Positions 27,219 to 36,444 of a DNA stretch of 64,000 nt are shown here, piece after piece. The notes below the pieces were generated by a model, which was given only the letters and a program-made list of their open reading frames with translations, made no database searches and had not been told where the DNA came from. Position numbers and translations under genes: made by a program. Source of the stretch: Candidatus Latescibacterota bacterium (GTDB taxonomy: Bacteria; Latescibacterota; UBA2968; GCA-2709665); the NCBI GenBank assembly GCA_021295655.1, contig JAGWBX010000028.1, positions 1-64,000 on the forward strand, read 5' to 3'. How positions within the stretch are numbered: position 1 is the first letter of the stretch; each line of letters opens with the position of its first letter.

Positions 27219-28358
27219 ATGCATCGTGTTTACAATGGGCGTCTTGCCGCCCGGATAACGGTCCGAGGTAAAGCCGGAATCGACGCTGTGGAGAAGCGTG
27301 CGAGGGATCTGCCGGTGAACGATCGCCTGAAGTCTTATCTCGAATCCTTTGTACCCCTCATCGATGCAGAGCTATTCAGGTTTCTGCCTCAGGCCGAGCC
27401 ATTCGGCTATCTGTACGAACCCATGCGGGATTATCCGATTCGCGGCGGAAAACGGTTTCGGTCCGTACTCGTGCTGCTTGCGTGTGAGGGGCTTGGAGGC
27501 GCCGCAGAGAAGGCGTTGCGGACGGCGGCGGCGTTTGAAATGTTCCAGTCTTTCGCGCTGGTTCACGATGACATTGAAGACGGCTCGGAAATGCGCAGGG
27601 GCAAGCCCTGTCTGCACCATCTTCACGGTGTTCCTTTAAGCGTCAACGCGGGCGACGCGCTGCATTCGAAGGTGTTCGAAATACTCGCCAGCAACCGGGA
27701 GATTCTTGGCGATGCCGTGGCGCTCGACCTGATTCAGGAAATGCTTCACGGCGCCCAGCGCACGTTTGAAGGACAGGCGTACGACATCGGCTGGATCGAA
27801 TCTGGCGAGGTCCCCGAAGTTGGGGGTTTTCTGGAGATGCTGCGCCTGAAAACGGGCTGGTACAGCGGGAGAGGGCCGTGTACCGCGGGTGCGATCGTTG
27901 CAGGTGCATCCCCGGATTTCAAACGGGCGGTTGGCGCGTTCGGCGAGCGAATGGCGGTGGCGTTTCAAATCAGGGACGATCTGCTGAATCTGACCGTTCG
28001 GGCCGAAGATGCACACCAGGCCCCGGCGACAACCTCCGGAGGTTACGGAAAGGAACGCGGCGGAGACATCGCGGAGGGAAAACGGACCCTGATGGTGATC
28101 GATCTGTTCCACAGATGTTCTCCGGATGAACAGGCGTGGGTGCGGGAAATCCTGAACCGGGAACGGTCACGGACGAGGGCGGACGAGGTTGAACGGACGA
28201 TCTCACTGATGAAGCACTATGGTTCAATTGAACGGGCGGAAGACGCGTGCCGGGCGTGGGCGGCGGACGCGGAAGCGCATCTGAACGCCATTCCTCCCTC
28301 CGAGGCCCGGGAAACGATGCGGGAGATGTGCAGTTTTCTCGTTGACAGAGCATTTTGA
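27219..28358 (+). CDS. polyprenyl (isoprenyl) diphosphate synthase
   Basis: GGKRFRSVLVLLA, first Asp-rich motif LVHDDIEDGSEMRRG, second motif FQIRDDLLNLT; start may be GTG at 27315. Confidence 0.9.
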   Translation: MHRVYNGRLAARITVRGKAGIDAVEKRARDLPVNDRLKSYLESFVPLIDAELFRFLPQAEPFGYLYEPMRDYPIRGGKRFRSVLVLLACEGLGGAAEKALRTAAAFEMFQSFALVHDDIEDGSEMRRGKPCLHHLHGVPLSVNAGDALHSKVFEILASNREILGDAVALDLIQEMLHGAQRTFEGQAYDIGWIESGEVPEVGGFLEMLRLKTGWYSGRGPCTAGAIVAGASPDFKRAVGAFGERMAVAFQIRDDLLNLTVRAEDAHQAPATTSGGYGKERGGDIAEGKRTLMVIDLFHRCSPDEQAWVREILNRERSRTRADEVERTISLMKHYGSIERAEDACRAWAADAEAHLNAIPPSEARETMREMCSFLVDRAF

Positions 28359-28475
28359 GTCACCTGTGCCCCATTTCGATTCATCAACAGGAATGATCAG
28401 GTTGCAATTTGAAGATTCTCCGAATCCACGACAACCAGGGTCTCCCTCGATAACCAAACCGCAGGAGGGCGAGCG

Positions 28476-29144
28476 ATGAAGTTCTTCATAGACACGGCCG
28501 ATCTGGACGAGATTCGCGAGGCCAACGAGATGGGCGTGCTGGATGGCGTGACAACCAATCCGACGCATATTTCAAAGGAAGAAGGCACGTTTGAGCAGAT
28601 CATACTCGAGATTTGCGAGTTGGTGGACGGGCCGGTCAGCGCCGAGGTCGTGAGCACCGAGTGGAGACTGATGCTCGAGGAGGCGCGCCATCTGGCAAGC
28701 ATACACGACAACGTGGTCGTCAAGGTTCCCATAACGCTGGATGGGCTGAAGGCGATCAAGGCCTGTAGCGATGAAGGGATCCGCACCAACGTGACGCTGT
28801 GCTTCTCCCCCAACCAGGCGCTGCTCGCGGCGAAGGCCGGAGCGGGCTACATCAGTCCTTTTCTGGGTCGCCTGGACGATATCGGGCACGTCGGAATGGA
28901 GGTGATCAGGACCATTCGTCGGATTTACGACAATTACGGATTCGAAACTGAAATCCTGGCAGCCAGTTTGCGGCACCCTCTCCACGTCATCGACGCCGCT
29001 TGTGCGGGTGCGGATGTGTCCACGTTGCCGCCCGACGTATTGAAGAAGCTGCTCGCGCATCCACTCACGGACGACGGCCTGGAGCGCTTTCTGAGCGATT
29101 GGAACGCGTGGAAGGAGAACCAGCGGGACACGGTTGTCGTTTAA
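28476..29144 (+). CDS. transaldolase / fructose-6-phosphate aldolase-like (TalC/Fsa type)
   Basis: [80 protein letters not shown]. Confidence 0.95.
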   Translation: MKFFIDTADLDEIREANEMGVLDGVTTNPTHISKEEGTFEQIILEICELVDGPVSAEVVSTEWRLMLEEARHLASIHDNVVVKVPITLDGLKAIKACSDEGIRTNVTLCFSPNQALLAAKAGAGYISPFLGRLDDIGHVGMEVIRTIRRIYDNYGFETEILAASLRHPLHVIDAACAGADVSTLPPDVLKKLLAHPLTDDGLERFLSDWNAWKENQRDTVVV

Positions 29145-29172
29145 CGTCGCCAGGGGAATCAGCCGGCAACAA

Positions 29173-29208
29173 GAAAGGGCTTGTGTAATCGATCACACAG
29201 GCCCTTTC
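29173..29208. terminator. hairpin between transaldolase and the convergent tRNA, plausible bidirectional terminator
   Basis: GAAAGGGCTTGTGT-AATCGATC-ACACAGGCCCTTTC, 14-bp stem with one G-T pair. Confidence 0.7.
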
Positions 29209-29215
29209 ATGCAAA

Positions 29216-29291
<76 letters not shown>

Positions 29292-29484
29292 TGACAGCCC
29301 GTTGAAAAAGCCCATCAGGGCTGCCTGCCTGTGCGGTGCACGCAGACAGGCGGCCGGCCCTTCTGGCCGAACACCTGCGTTGCACTCCCTCCCCGAATCC
29401 CCGGATTCGACTCGGTCGTGCGCCTTGTCTTCAACCACAACGGCTCGGTCTCGCCTGCAGAGCGACCTTTCCAACGGACTGCTA
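29292..29484 (-). repeat. dispersed TIR repeat, copy 2 (longest, modules A+B+C)
   Basis: Reverse strand TAGCAGTCCGTTGGAAAGGTCGCTCTGCAGGCGAGACCGAG...GTCTGCGTGCACCGCACAGGCAGGCAGCCCTGATGGGCTTTTTCAACGGGCTGTCA; ends directly at the tRNA 5' end. Confidence 0.9.
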
Positions 29485-29704
29485 AAGCAATGAAAAACAC
29501 GCGATTATCATCCAGAATTCCGAGCGCCTAAAATACAGAAACGGCGTGTGCGTGTCAAGGATAATTCCATCGAACCCACCGAATCGGATACAGGGGGATT
29601 CTCGAGTTCAGCCCCGGAAACGGGCTGCCGGAATTCGGCCCTCGGGACGGGATGAATCGGTGGGAGAATAGTGATGTATTTCCGGGACGGGACACAGGGA
29701 GGAC

Positions 29705-30937
29705 GTGATGCCGGAAAGGCTGACGATGGGCGCGGCAAAGGTCGACGTGACGCCGCCGGTCGGAATGTCCATGGCCGGGTACTCGGGTCGCAAGAGCCCG
29801 GCAATCGGTACCCATCTGCCGCTGTGGGCGAGGGCGTTTGTGTGCCGGCAGGGTTCAATTCGGGTTGCGCTTGTCGTCGTCGACGTGGTCGGATTCAGCG
29901 GGCACACCACGGATACGATTCGGACGGCGGTCCGGGAACGCACGGGAATTGCAACCGACGGTATTCTCATTGCGACGACGCACACCCACTCGGGACCGGT
30001 AACCACCCGGTTCCGCGACGATGCACCCGACCCTTCGTATATGGGAGACCTGAAGGAACGGATTGTCGATGCGGTGATCAGAGCATCCAATGATCTGAAG
30101 CCGGTTACGATTGGCTTCACGCAGACGCGGGAACCCCGGTTTCACCATAACCGGCGCAAGGACGGTCAACCGATTGATTCCACGCTCGGGCTGGTGCGTT
30201 TTTCGGGAGAGGACGGACACGCCGTGGCCGCGTGGGTGAACTACGGCTGCCATCCGACCATCCTGACCGGTAAAAATCTCTATTGGTCCCCTGACTTTCC
30301 CGGTGTGGTCTGCAATGAACTGGAAGAAGCGTGGGGAGGTACGACCGCTTTTTTCAACGGCTGCCTGGGCGACGTGGGGCCGTACCGGCCGCAGCAGAAC
30401 TTCGCAGAGGTCAATAAGATCGGCGGCGGGCTGGCGGGTTCGGTGCGGGAATTGGCAGCGGACATGAAACAGACCGGTGTTTCCGGACTCGACGCGCAGC
30501 GGCTTTGTTGCACGTGCCCGCTGGATACACTGCCGACAGATGCAGATCTTCAGGAACAGTTGGCGCGTTCCGGACCTGAATCGTACCAGGCCGGCTGGGC
30601 GCGGGATCAGCTGGCGATGCGAGCGGCCGGTGATGCGGTCCCCAACACGGTGAGGCTGGAGGTGCAGGGGTTTCGGATCGGTGACGTCTTCCTGGCGTGT
30701 TTCCCCGGGCAGTTATTCGGTTCGTGGGGGCTCGAACTCAGACGTCGATGGCCGGACGACCGTCTGCTGGTGGTGAATCAGGCGAACGCGCATGCCGGCT
30801 ATTTCCCGTCGAAGGGAGCGTGGGATGGAGGCGGTTACGAGGTCCGCTCCGCGTTCATGTTCAATTCCGATCTGCCCGCGCCGATGACGTGGGAGGCGGG
30901 ACAGGCATTGGTCGATGCGGCGCTTGCCCTGGCGTAG
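29705..30937 (+). CDS. neutral/alkaline ceramidase N-terminal-domain-like protein
   Basis: MGAAKVDVTPPVGMSMAGYSGR...VALVVVDVVGFSG...ILIATTHTHSGP...NYGCHPTIL...FFNGCLGDVGP. Confidence 0.85.
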   Translation: MMPERLTMGAAKVDVTPPVGMSMAGYSGRKSPAIGTHLPLWARAFVCRQGSIRVALVVVDVVGFSGHTTDTIRTAVRERTGIATDGILIATTHTHSGPVTTRFRDDAPDPSYMGDLKERIVDAVIRASNDLKPVTIGFTQTREPRFHHNRRKDGQPIDSTLGLVRFSGEDGHAVAAWVNYGCHPTILTGKNLYWSPDFPGVVCNELEEAWGGTTAFFNGCLGDVGPYRPQQNFAEVNKIGGGLAGSVRELAADMKQTGVSGLDAQRLCCTCPLDTLPTDADLQEQLARSGPESYQAGWARDQLAMRAAGDAVPNTVRLEVQGFRIGDVFLACFPGQLFGSWGLELRRRWPDDRLLVVNQANAHAGYFPSKGAWDGGGYEVRSAFMFNSDLPAPMTWEAGQALVDAALALA

Positions 30938-30997
30938 CGCGATAACGAATACGGATCCGGGTTGTATTCGCCCGGAAAACCCTTCGAATCAAACAGC

Positions 30998-31032
30998 AAA
31001 AAGGCTTCGGGAAGAACCCGGAGCCTTTTTTT
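30998..31032 (+). terminator. Rho-independent-type terminator, possibly bidirectional
   Basis: AAAAGGCTTCGGG-AAGAA-CCCGGAGCCTTTTTTT, A-run/T-run flanked, between convergent genes. Confidence 0.85.
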
Positions 31033-31054
31033 GGCCGGAGAGTGCCCTGTTTCG

Positions 31055-31468
31055 TCATTTCGGCTTGATTTTTCGCGATTGGGGCCGGATTGACTCGATG
31101 ACGGCTGTGACGGACGGGGTTCCGTATATACGCAGCTTGTAGTCGATGTTGGGGTTTGGTCCCACAACGGGCATGTTATAACTAAAACCGGACCCTGGGT
31201 TGGCAACAGGCATGTTATCCAGCGATGATCTCGGTACCAACAGCCTCTCAAGCGCGACCATAAACGGTTGCGTCTCAACATCCCGTTTTCGATTCAGCCT
31301 CTGTTGCAACCCCTTCAGCCTTTCAAGGCTGGACGGACCATTTGCGCCTCGTGGTAGCCGGCTCTTCAGCGAATCGGCCGGCGCCGGCGGCGCTCCAACC
31401 GCCGGTTCCGCGAAAAAAAGCACAGAGACAACAACCGAAAGCGTGAGGAAGAAAGTGCCGGGCATCAC
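31055..31468 (-). CDS. small secreted hypothetical protein
   Basis: Signal peptide MMPGTFFLTLSVVVSVLFFAEPAVGA, then ~110 aa with repeated NMPV motifs; no family recognised. Confidence 0.55.
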   Translation of the reverse strand: MMPGTFFLTLSVVVSVLFFAEPAVGAPPAPADSLKSRLPRGANGPSSLERLKGLQQRLNRKRDVETQPFMVALERLLVPRSSLDNMPVANPGSGFSYNMPVVGPNPNIDYKLRIYGTPSVTAVIESIRPQSRKIKPK

Positions 31469-31545
31469 CCGGGCCTCCTGCGCAAAAATGGAGAGTCGAT
31501 AACAGCAGATAACCTTGAAACGCTCCCACCGGTTCGAAGTTCCCT

Positions 31546-31655
31546 AAACAGCCCGTTGAAAAATCCCATCCGGACTGCCTGCCTGTGCGGTGCACGCTTG
31601 CCTGCGCGCAGCGCGCAAGCAGGCAGACAGGCGTCCGGCCCGACATTTCCCGTCA
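31546..31655 (-). repeat. dispersed TIR repeat, copy 3 (module C expanded, left half missing)
   Basis: Reverse strand GGCCGGACGCCTGTCTGCCTGCTTGCGCGCTGCGCGCAGGCAAGCGTGCACCGCACAGGCAGGCAGTCCGGATGGGATTTTTCAACGGGCTGTTTA. Confidence 0.85.
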
Positions 31656-31682
31656 GGTTGCCTCGAGGGCCTGTGCCGGCAG

Positions 31683-34442
31683 TCAGGAGGTCTCGGACCA
31701 CGCCATCCACGTCTCTCCGGCACGGATATCGTAGCCGCTGTCGCCGCTGCGAGTGACAAGTACGGGCCTGCCTTCGGATTCGGCCAAGGCGAGGACCGGG
31801 TAGGCACGGGTCATCTGTCGGCTGTCGGTGACGAAGATGTGCCTGCCTTCCAATTCACGCAACCCGGTCGCTTCGCCGGTGGTCACCAGGCCGGATTCGC
31901 CGTCGGTCACGAAAGTTTCCAGGACGGGACCGGACAGCGCCGCGAAGGCGTGCGCGAGGGAGATCTCCCCATGTCTTAGGCCTGTGCCTCCCACCAGCCA
32001 GGCGTGATTACCGGAAACGAGGCCGAATCGGCCATGGAAACTCAGTTGGAGATCGCCGTGCCGGATAACTTCGGGTGCCTGTCCGCATCCGGCGCTGATT
32101 AATGTGTCTTTCCCGGCGTTCGTGGTAACCTCTACGACCGCACCGAGGGTAGCCCGGTTCAGGTAGGAGACGCGGACGGACCTGACGGCGTCGCCAGCGG
32201 AATACACGGTAACGAAGGTACTGGCGCCGTTGTTTCTTCGGCGCACAATGTAAGGTATGGCGGCGCCCCTGTCGCGGGCTTTGCGCTGTCCGAATCCGTC
32301 GCCGATAAACACCTGTTCGGCTTCGCACGCCGGGACGTGCATACGGAAAGCAGTCCCCTTGCCGGACGTCCACGCGGCGGACCAGGGGGATACCGACCGG
32401 CCATTTCGGATTTGTTTGAGATCGAAGACAATATCGTCTGCCGGGTTGGTCTGCATGCCGGAGAGCGTGAGGGAGCGGTCAGGTCCGTGCATGACCCAGT
32501 CGTGTCGTTTGCCGCCCCTGACGCGGAAGATGTCCACGATGTATTCGTCCTGTCCGCTGCCGACGGTGGCGATTGTCCGGCGGTAGTCCGACGCGCCCGG
32601 ATAGACGTTGGAAGAGGCCTCCATCACCTTCGCGCGCGGAAATGCCGAAAAAAGGTGAAAGGTTGCCCGGCGGCCGCGCGATGCCTGTTCCTCACCGTCA
32701 ACCACCACCAGATTGTGCGCGAGGGTACGGTTGACTCCGTAACGGAGGTCTTCCATATCCCACAGATAGCCGAGATCGGTGAGCAGTTCCCGACCTTCCT
32801 TCCAGTAGTAAAGATTGAGATGGTCGTGGTGGTGGTGCCCCTTCCAGTCTGCGCCGTACAGAATGACGGCAGAGCCGTTTCCCTTTTTTCCCGTGCGCTG
32901 GGTTCCGATGTTCAGGTAGGGCCCGAGATCGTCTGTGAACCGGGGCGGCTCATCCGGCAGTGCGGCGGACTGCCGGTAGAAGGCGGCCGCGGCGTCCAGG
33001 TTGCCGCCGTACCAGAACTGTGCGATGCGGCCGGCATAGCAGCGTTTTTTCCTCGCAACGTCGCGTTGAAGCATGCGGTGGTTTTCCGACGGATAGTTGC
33101 GTGCCAGGATGTCGGCGAACATGGCGGAAAGGTGGCAGGGAAGCCGGTTGTCGGCCAGCAGAGGATAATTCAGGTCCGGCAGAAGCGGACGGGCCATGTT
33201 CTGCCAGACTGCACGGTAGCGCGGCCACCTGTAAAGGTCCACCTGATGCAGCGGCGCCGACGGAAAGTCCACGCCATCCGGATCCGAATAGCGCTTGAGC
33301 GCTTCGGCAATGCGCCAGATACCGGACAACATCATGCCTGCGTATCCAATGGACTCAGGTGTTCCGCCGTCGGGCAGCCACCAGTCCCGCACGGCCCTCA
33401 CAAAGCCGTCCAGGCCGAAACGGATCAGCAGCGGGTCGCCGCAAACGAACCCGATCAGGCCGACGGCGCAACGGTTCATCCCCGTCTTGTTGTTGATGGC
33501 GTCGTCCGAGTAGAGCATTACGGCCGAGTCCAGGAGCAGGTCGTGCTCGATATGCCGTTTTTCCGCGTCTGACAGGGTTTCAGCAACCAGATCGTAGGCG
33601 AGGATGAGTTTCTGCAGCGAGGTGCCTTCCATCCCGCCGGCGGAGCCCCAGCGCAGCACGGCCCAATATCCGGGATGGAGCTTCCGGTTCGGTTCGTTGC
33701 CCGGCGGACACCACTCGTCTTCGGGCAGATTGTCGGCCCGCGTCGCGGCGACTTTCGGATCGAAATCCGCAATGTCGCCATACGAGGAATGTACAAGATA
33801 GGCGGGATGCACGTCGGCGAAACGCTTCAGAATGGTCGCGGCGCCGGACGCGTAATCCCGTATTCCCGTCAACGCGTAGGCCAGCGCCAGGTCTTCGGCC
33901 GTGTTCGCCGCGTACCTGCACTGATGGATGCGGGCATGACCCGAGAAGCTGGAGTGGATGGCCGCGTACCCGTAGGCCTGCCACGACTTGCCGCCATATA
34001 GCGTGATTCTCTGCCGGGGGTCGAAGCGACTTTCGAAAACCACGTCTTCCGGATACTCGCTGTTTGGAAATACCGTACCGCAGCCCTTGCATCGAATGTG
34101 CGCAGGATCGCCCGGATTCCAGTCGTATGCGCCGTGCATCGGCGCGAATTCGCACATTGGACACATGGTGAAATGGGGTGAGTAGGGGGTCGTTGACGGC
34201 ACGAAGGTCCTCGCCCACGCCCGGGAAACCGTCCCGGCGGCTTCGACTCTCTTCAGAAGCGTCTCCAGGGCCCTTCGTGCCCACGGGTGGGTGGAGACGT
34301 TTTCTCTTGCACGGCCGATATCGCCCGGTGAGAAAATTGTCGCGGGATGCCGGACGTGAGACCGGAATTGTTGCCATCGGCCGGGGTCCAGCATCTCCGT
34401 GGTATCGAATTCGCCGTGCCACGTTTCAAGCCAGTCATCCAT
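31683..34442 (-). CDS. heparinase II/III-family protein
   Basis: ATG at 34442 (MDDWLETWHGEFDTTEM); alpha-helical N-terminal domain; GHHHHDHLNLYYWKEGRELLTDLGYLWD...RTLAHNLVVVDGEEQ. Confidence 0.88.
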   Translation of the reverse strand: MDDWLETWHGEFDTTEMLDPGRWQQFRSHVRHPATIFSPGDIGRARENVSTHPWARRALETLLKRVEAAGTVSRAWARTFVPSTTPYSPHFTMCPMCEFAPMHGAYDWNPGDPAHIRCKGCGTVFPNSEYPEDVVFESRFDPRQRITLYGGKSWQAYGYAAIHSSFSGHARIHQCRYAANTAEDLALAYALTGIRDYASGAATILKRFADVHPAYLVHSSYGDIADFDPKVAATRADNLPEDEWCPPGNEPNRKLHPGYWAVLRWGSAGGMEGTSLQKLILAYDLVAETLSDAEKRHIEHDLLLDSAVMLYSDDAINNKTGMNRCAVGLIGFVCGDPLLIRFGLDGFVRAVRDWWLPDGGTPESIGYAGMMLSGIWRIAEALKRYSDPDGVDFPSAPLHQVDLYRWPRYRAVWQNMARPLLPDLNYPLLADNRLPCHLSAMFADILARNYPSENHRMLQRDVARKKRCYAGRIAQFWYGGNLDAAAAFYRQSAALPDEPPRFTDDLGPYLNIGTQRTGKKGNGSAVILYGADWKGHHHHDHLNLYYWKEGRELLTDLGYLWDMEDLRYGVNRTLAHNLVVVDGEEQASRGRRATFHLFSAFPRAKVMEASSNVYPGASDYRRTIATVGSGQDEYIVDIFRVRGGKRHDWVMHGPDRSLTLSGMQTNPADDIVFDLKQIRNGRSVSPWSAAWTSGKGTAFRMHVPACEAEQVFIGDGFGQRKARDRGAAIPYIVRRRNNGASTFVTVYSAGDAVRSVRVSYLNRATLGAVVEVTTNAGKDTLISAGCGQAPEVIRHGDLQLSFHGRFGLVSGNHAWLVGGTGLRHGEISLAHAFAALSGPVLETFVTDGESGLVTTGEATGLRELEGRHIFVTDSRQMTRAYPVLALAESEGRPVLVTRSGDSGYDIRAGETWMAWSETS

Positions 34443-34554
34443 CACGCAAGGGCCTCCCCGTTCAGGCTCCGGAGAATTGAATGGCGCGATTCTGCAGGCG
34501 CCGACCATACGGCTTGTCAGGTTTGAAGGTGGGAAACCTACGCGATACCCAACG

Positions 34555-36252
34555 TTATGTGCGGCCAACGGCTGGTCTGAACCGGATCCCGGGGCGTGCC
34601 GGTCCGCCTGCTACGGCAACGGGAGACCCGTCGGCGCGCCAGCATGCGGCGCCCGTGATGGTCCCGGAGGCGGGATTGTAGACGATGCCGTTCATGCCTC
34701 CGGCGACGGTGTTCACTTCGCGAATTTCGTGGCCCCGGTGGATGAGCCGGGTTCTTACGGTCTCCGGGATCGCAGGTTCGACTTCCAGTTCCTGGCCCTG
34801 GGTCCATACCCTGGGGGCTTCAACCGCTTCCTGCAGCGACATTCCGTGGTCGATCAGGTTGACGAGGGCCTGCACGACGGCGGGAAATATGCGCACGCCG
34901 CCGGGGGTGCCCAGCGCGAAACAGGGGTCGCCGCGTCTGGTCGCGATGGTGGGTGCGTTGCTGCTGAGCATGCGGCGGTTGGGACCGACTGAGTTGGCCA
35001 TACCGGGGTGAGGGTCGAAGAGGGCCATTGTGTTGTTGAGCAGCAGACCCGTTCCCGGGGCGACGATCTTGCAACCGAATCCTTCGTTGATGGTCTGGGT
35101 CATTGCGGCCACGTTGCCGGCCGCGTCCGCCGTGGTTACGTGGGTTGTACACGCGGATTCGGCTGAGGGGGGAGTGCCCGGGTCCATACGGGCCGCTTCT
35201 GCCGTGTTGATATCCGTGCGCCGGTGCGTTCCGTAAGTCTTCGATACCAGCCACTCGACAGGCACCTCCACATGATCGGGATCGCCCGAATACTTCGTAC
35301 GGTCGGCAAAGGCGATCTTGAAGCATTCGGCGAGGACGTGGATACCGTCGTCCGTGCCGAATCCGAGATCCGCTATGCTGAATCCCTCCAGCAGATTGAG
35401 GATCTGAAGCAGGTGCACGCCGCCTGAACAGGGCGGAGACGGAACAATGAGTTCATATCCCCGGTAGTTTCCCCGGATCGCTCTGCGCCGCACCGTGCGA
35501 TAGGCGCCCATATCTTCCATGGTGAGAACGCCGCCGCATTCCTGAACGTGATCGACGATCCTTTTCCCGAGAGGTCCGTTGTAGAGTACGTCCGGCCCGC
35601 CGTCCGCGACGTCGCGCAGGGACGCCGCGAGATCGGATTGAACCATCCGGGTGCCCGCGGAAAGCGGGCGCCCGCCGGGAAGAAAAATGCGGGCTGTTTC
35701 AGGAAATCTGCGCAGGTGCCGCCCGTTCTGCGCCACGGATTCGGCCAGATACCGGCTCACGGAAAACCCGTTTTCGGCAGCCTGAATGGCGGGCTGAATG
35801 ACGGTTTTCAGGTCCAGGTCGCCCCAGCGCCTGAGCGCCTCGCACCAGCCCTTCAGCGCGCCCGGTACGCCGATCGCCAGCGGGCCGGTCCTGTTCGCGT
35901 CGTCTTCGGTCCGCATGTATTCCGGCCACGCGTCGGAGACAGGTGAATACATGTCTGACGTCGCCGCGGCGGGCGCACAGGCATAAGTGTCGAGAATGAC
36001 GGCCGTGCCGTCGGCGAGGCGGATGTTGATCCAGCCTGCGCCGAAGAGGCCCACCATCTGGGGTTCGACGACGTTGAGTGCGAAGAGCGCGGCCACCGCC
36101 GCATCGATGGCGTTCCCCCCGAGGGCGAACATCTGTGCGCCCGCGGCAGAGCCGATCGGGTGGTTGGCGGCAACAACCCCGCGTGATCCGGTGGCCGGCT
36201 GTTTCTGGACGTCGAAGGGTGTGGAGGCGTTGTCGCGCCAATTTGCGGGCAT
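34555..36252 (-). CDS. gamma-glutamyltranspeptidase family protein
   Basis: VVAANHPIGSAAGAQMFALGGNAIDAAVAALFALNVVEPQMVGLFGAGW; catalytic region SACTTHVTTADAAGNVAAMTQTINEGFG; LSSNAPTI. Start taken as MPANW because the longer ORF begins inside repeat copy 4. Confidence 0.93.
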   Translation of the reverse strand: MPANWRDNASTPFDVQKQPATGSRGVVAANHPIGSAAGAQMFALGGNAIDAAVAALFALNVVEPQMVGLFGAGWINIRLADGTAVILDTYACAPAAATSDMYSPVSDAWPEYMRTEDDANRTGPLAIGVPGALKGWCEALRRWGDLDLKTVIQPAIQAAENGFSVSRYLAESVAQNGRHLRRFPETARIFLPGGRPLSAGTRMVQSDLAASLRDVADGGPDVLYNGPLGKRIVDHVQECGGVLTMEDMGAYRTVRRRAIRGNYRGYELIVPSPPCSGGVHLLQILNLLEGFSIADLGFGTDDGIHVLAECFKIAFADRTKYSGDPDHVEVPVEWLVSKTYGTHRRTDINTAEAARMDPGTPPSAESACTTHVTTADAAGNVAAMTQTINEGFGCKIVAPGTGLLLNNTMALFDPHPGMANSVGPNRRMLSSNAPTIATRRGDPCFALGTPGGVRIFPAVVQALVNLIDHGMSLQEAVEAPRVWTQGQELEVEPAIPETVRTRLIHRGHEIREVNTVAGGMNGIVYNPASGTITGAACWRADGSPVAVAGGPARPGIRFRPAVGRT

Positions 36253-36274
36253 GTCGACCCGTGCAGTCAGGGGT

Positions 36275-36389
36275 ATAGCAGTCCGTTGATAAAGTCGCAA
36301 CGCAGAAATACGGCCACAATGACCGGACGCCTGTCTGCGTGCACCGCACAGGCAGGCAGCCCGGATGGACTTTTTCAACGGGCTGATAG
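36275..36389 (+). repeat. dispersed TIR repeat, copy 4 (modules B+C, A absent)
   Basis: TATAGCAGTCCGTTGATAAAGTCGCAACGCAGAAATACGGCCACAATGACCGGACGCCTGTCTGCGTGCACCGCACAGGCAGGCAGCCCGGATGGACTTTTTCAACGGGCTGATA. Confidence 0.92.
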
Positions 36390-36444
36390 GGCTGTCGGGA
36401 TGAATGTTATAACAAGGGCTTCGGAACCCGGGGCCGGTGGAGCG

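Noticed and set aside
29315-29500. Small ORFs sharing the peptide KKPIRAACLCGAR (also at 31556, 36378 and 23571 areas)
   Set aside because: The shared peptide is translation of the dispersed repeat's right TIR and hairpin module, not a real peptide family.
32337-33572. 411-aa plus-strand ORF
   Set aside because: Antisense shadow of the heparinase II/III-family gene; no start context or motifs.
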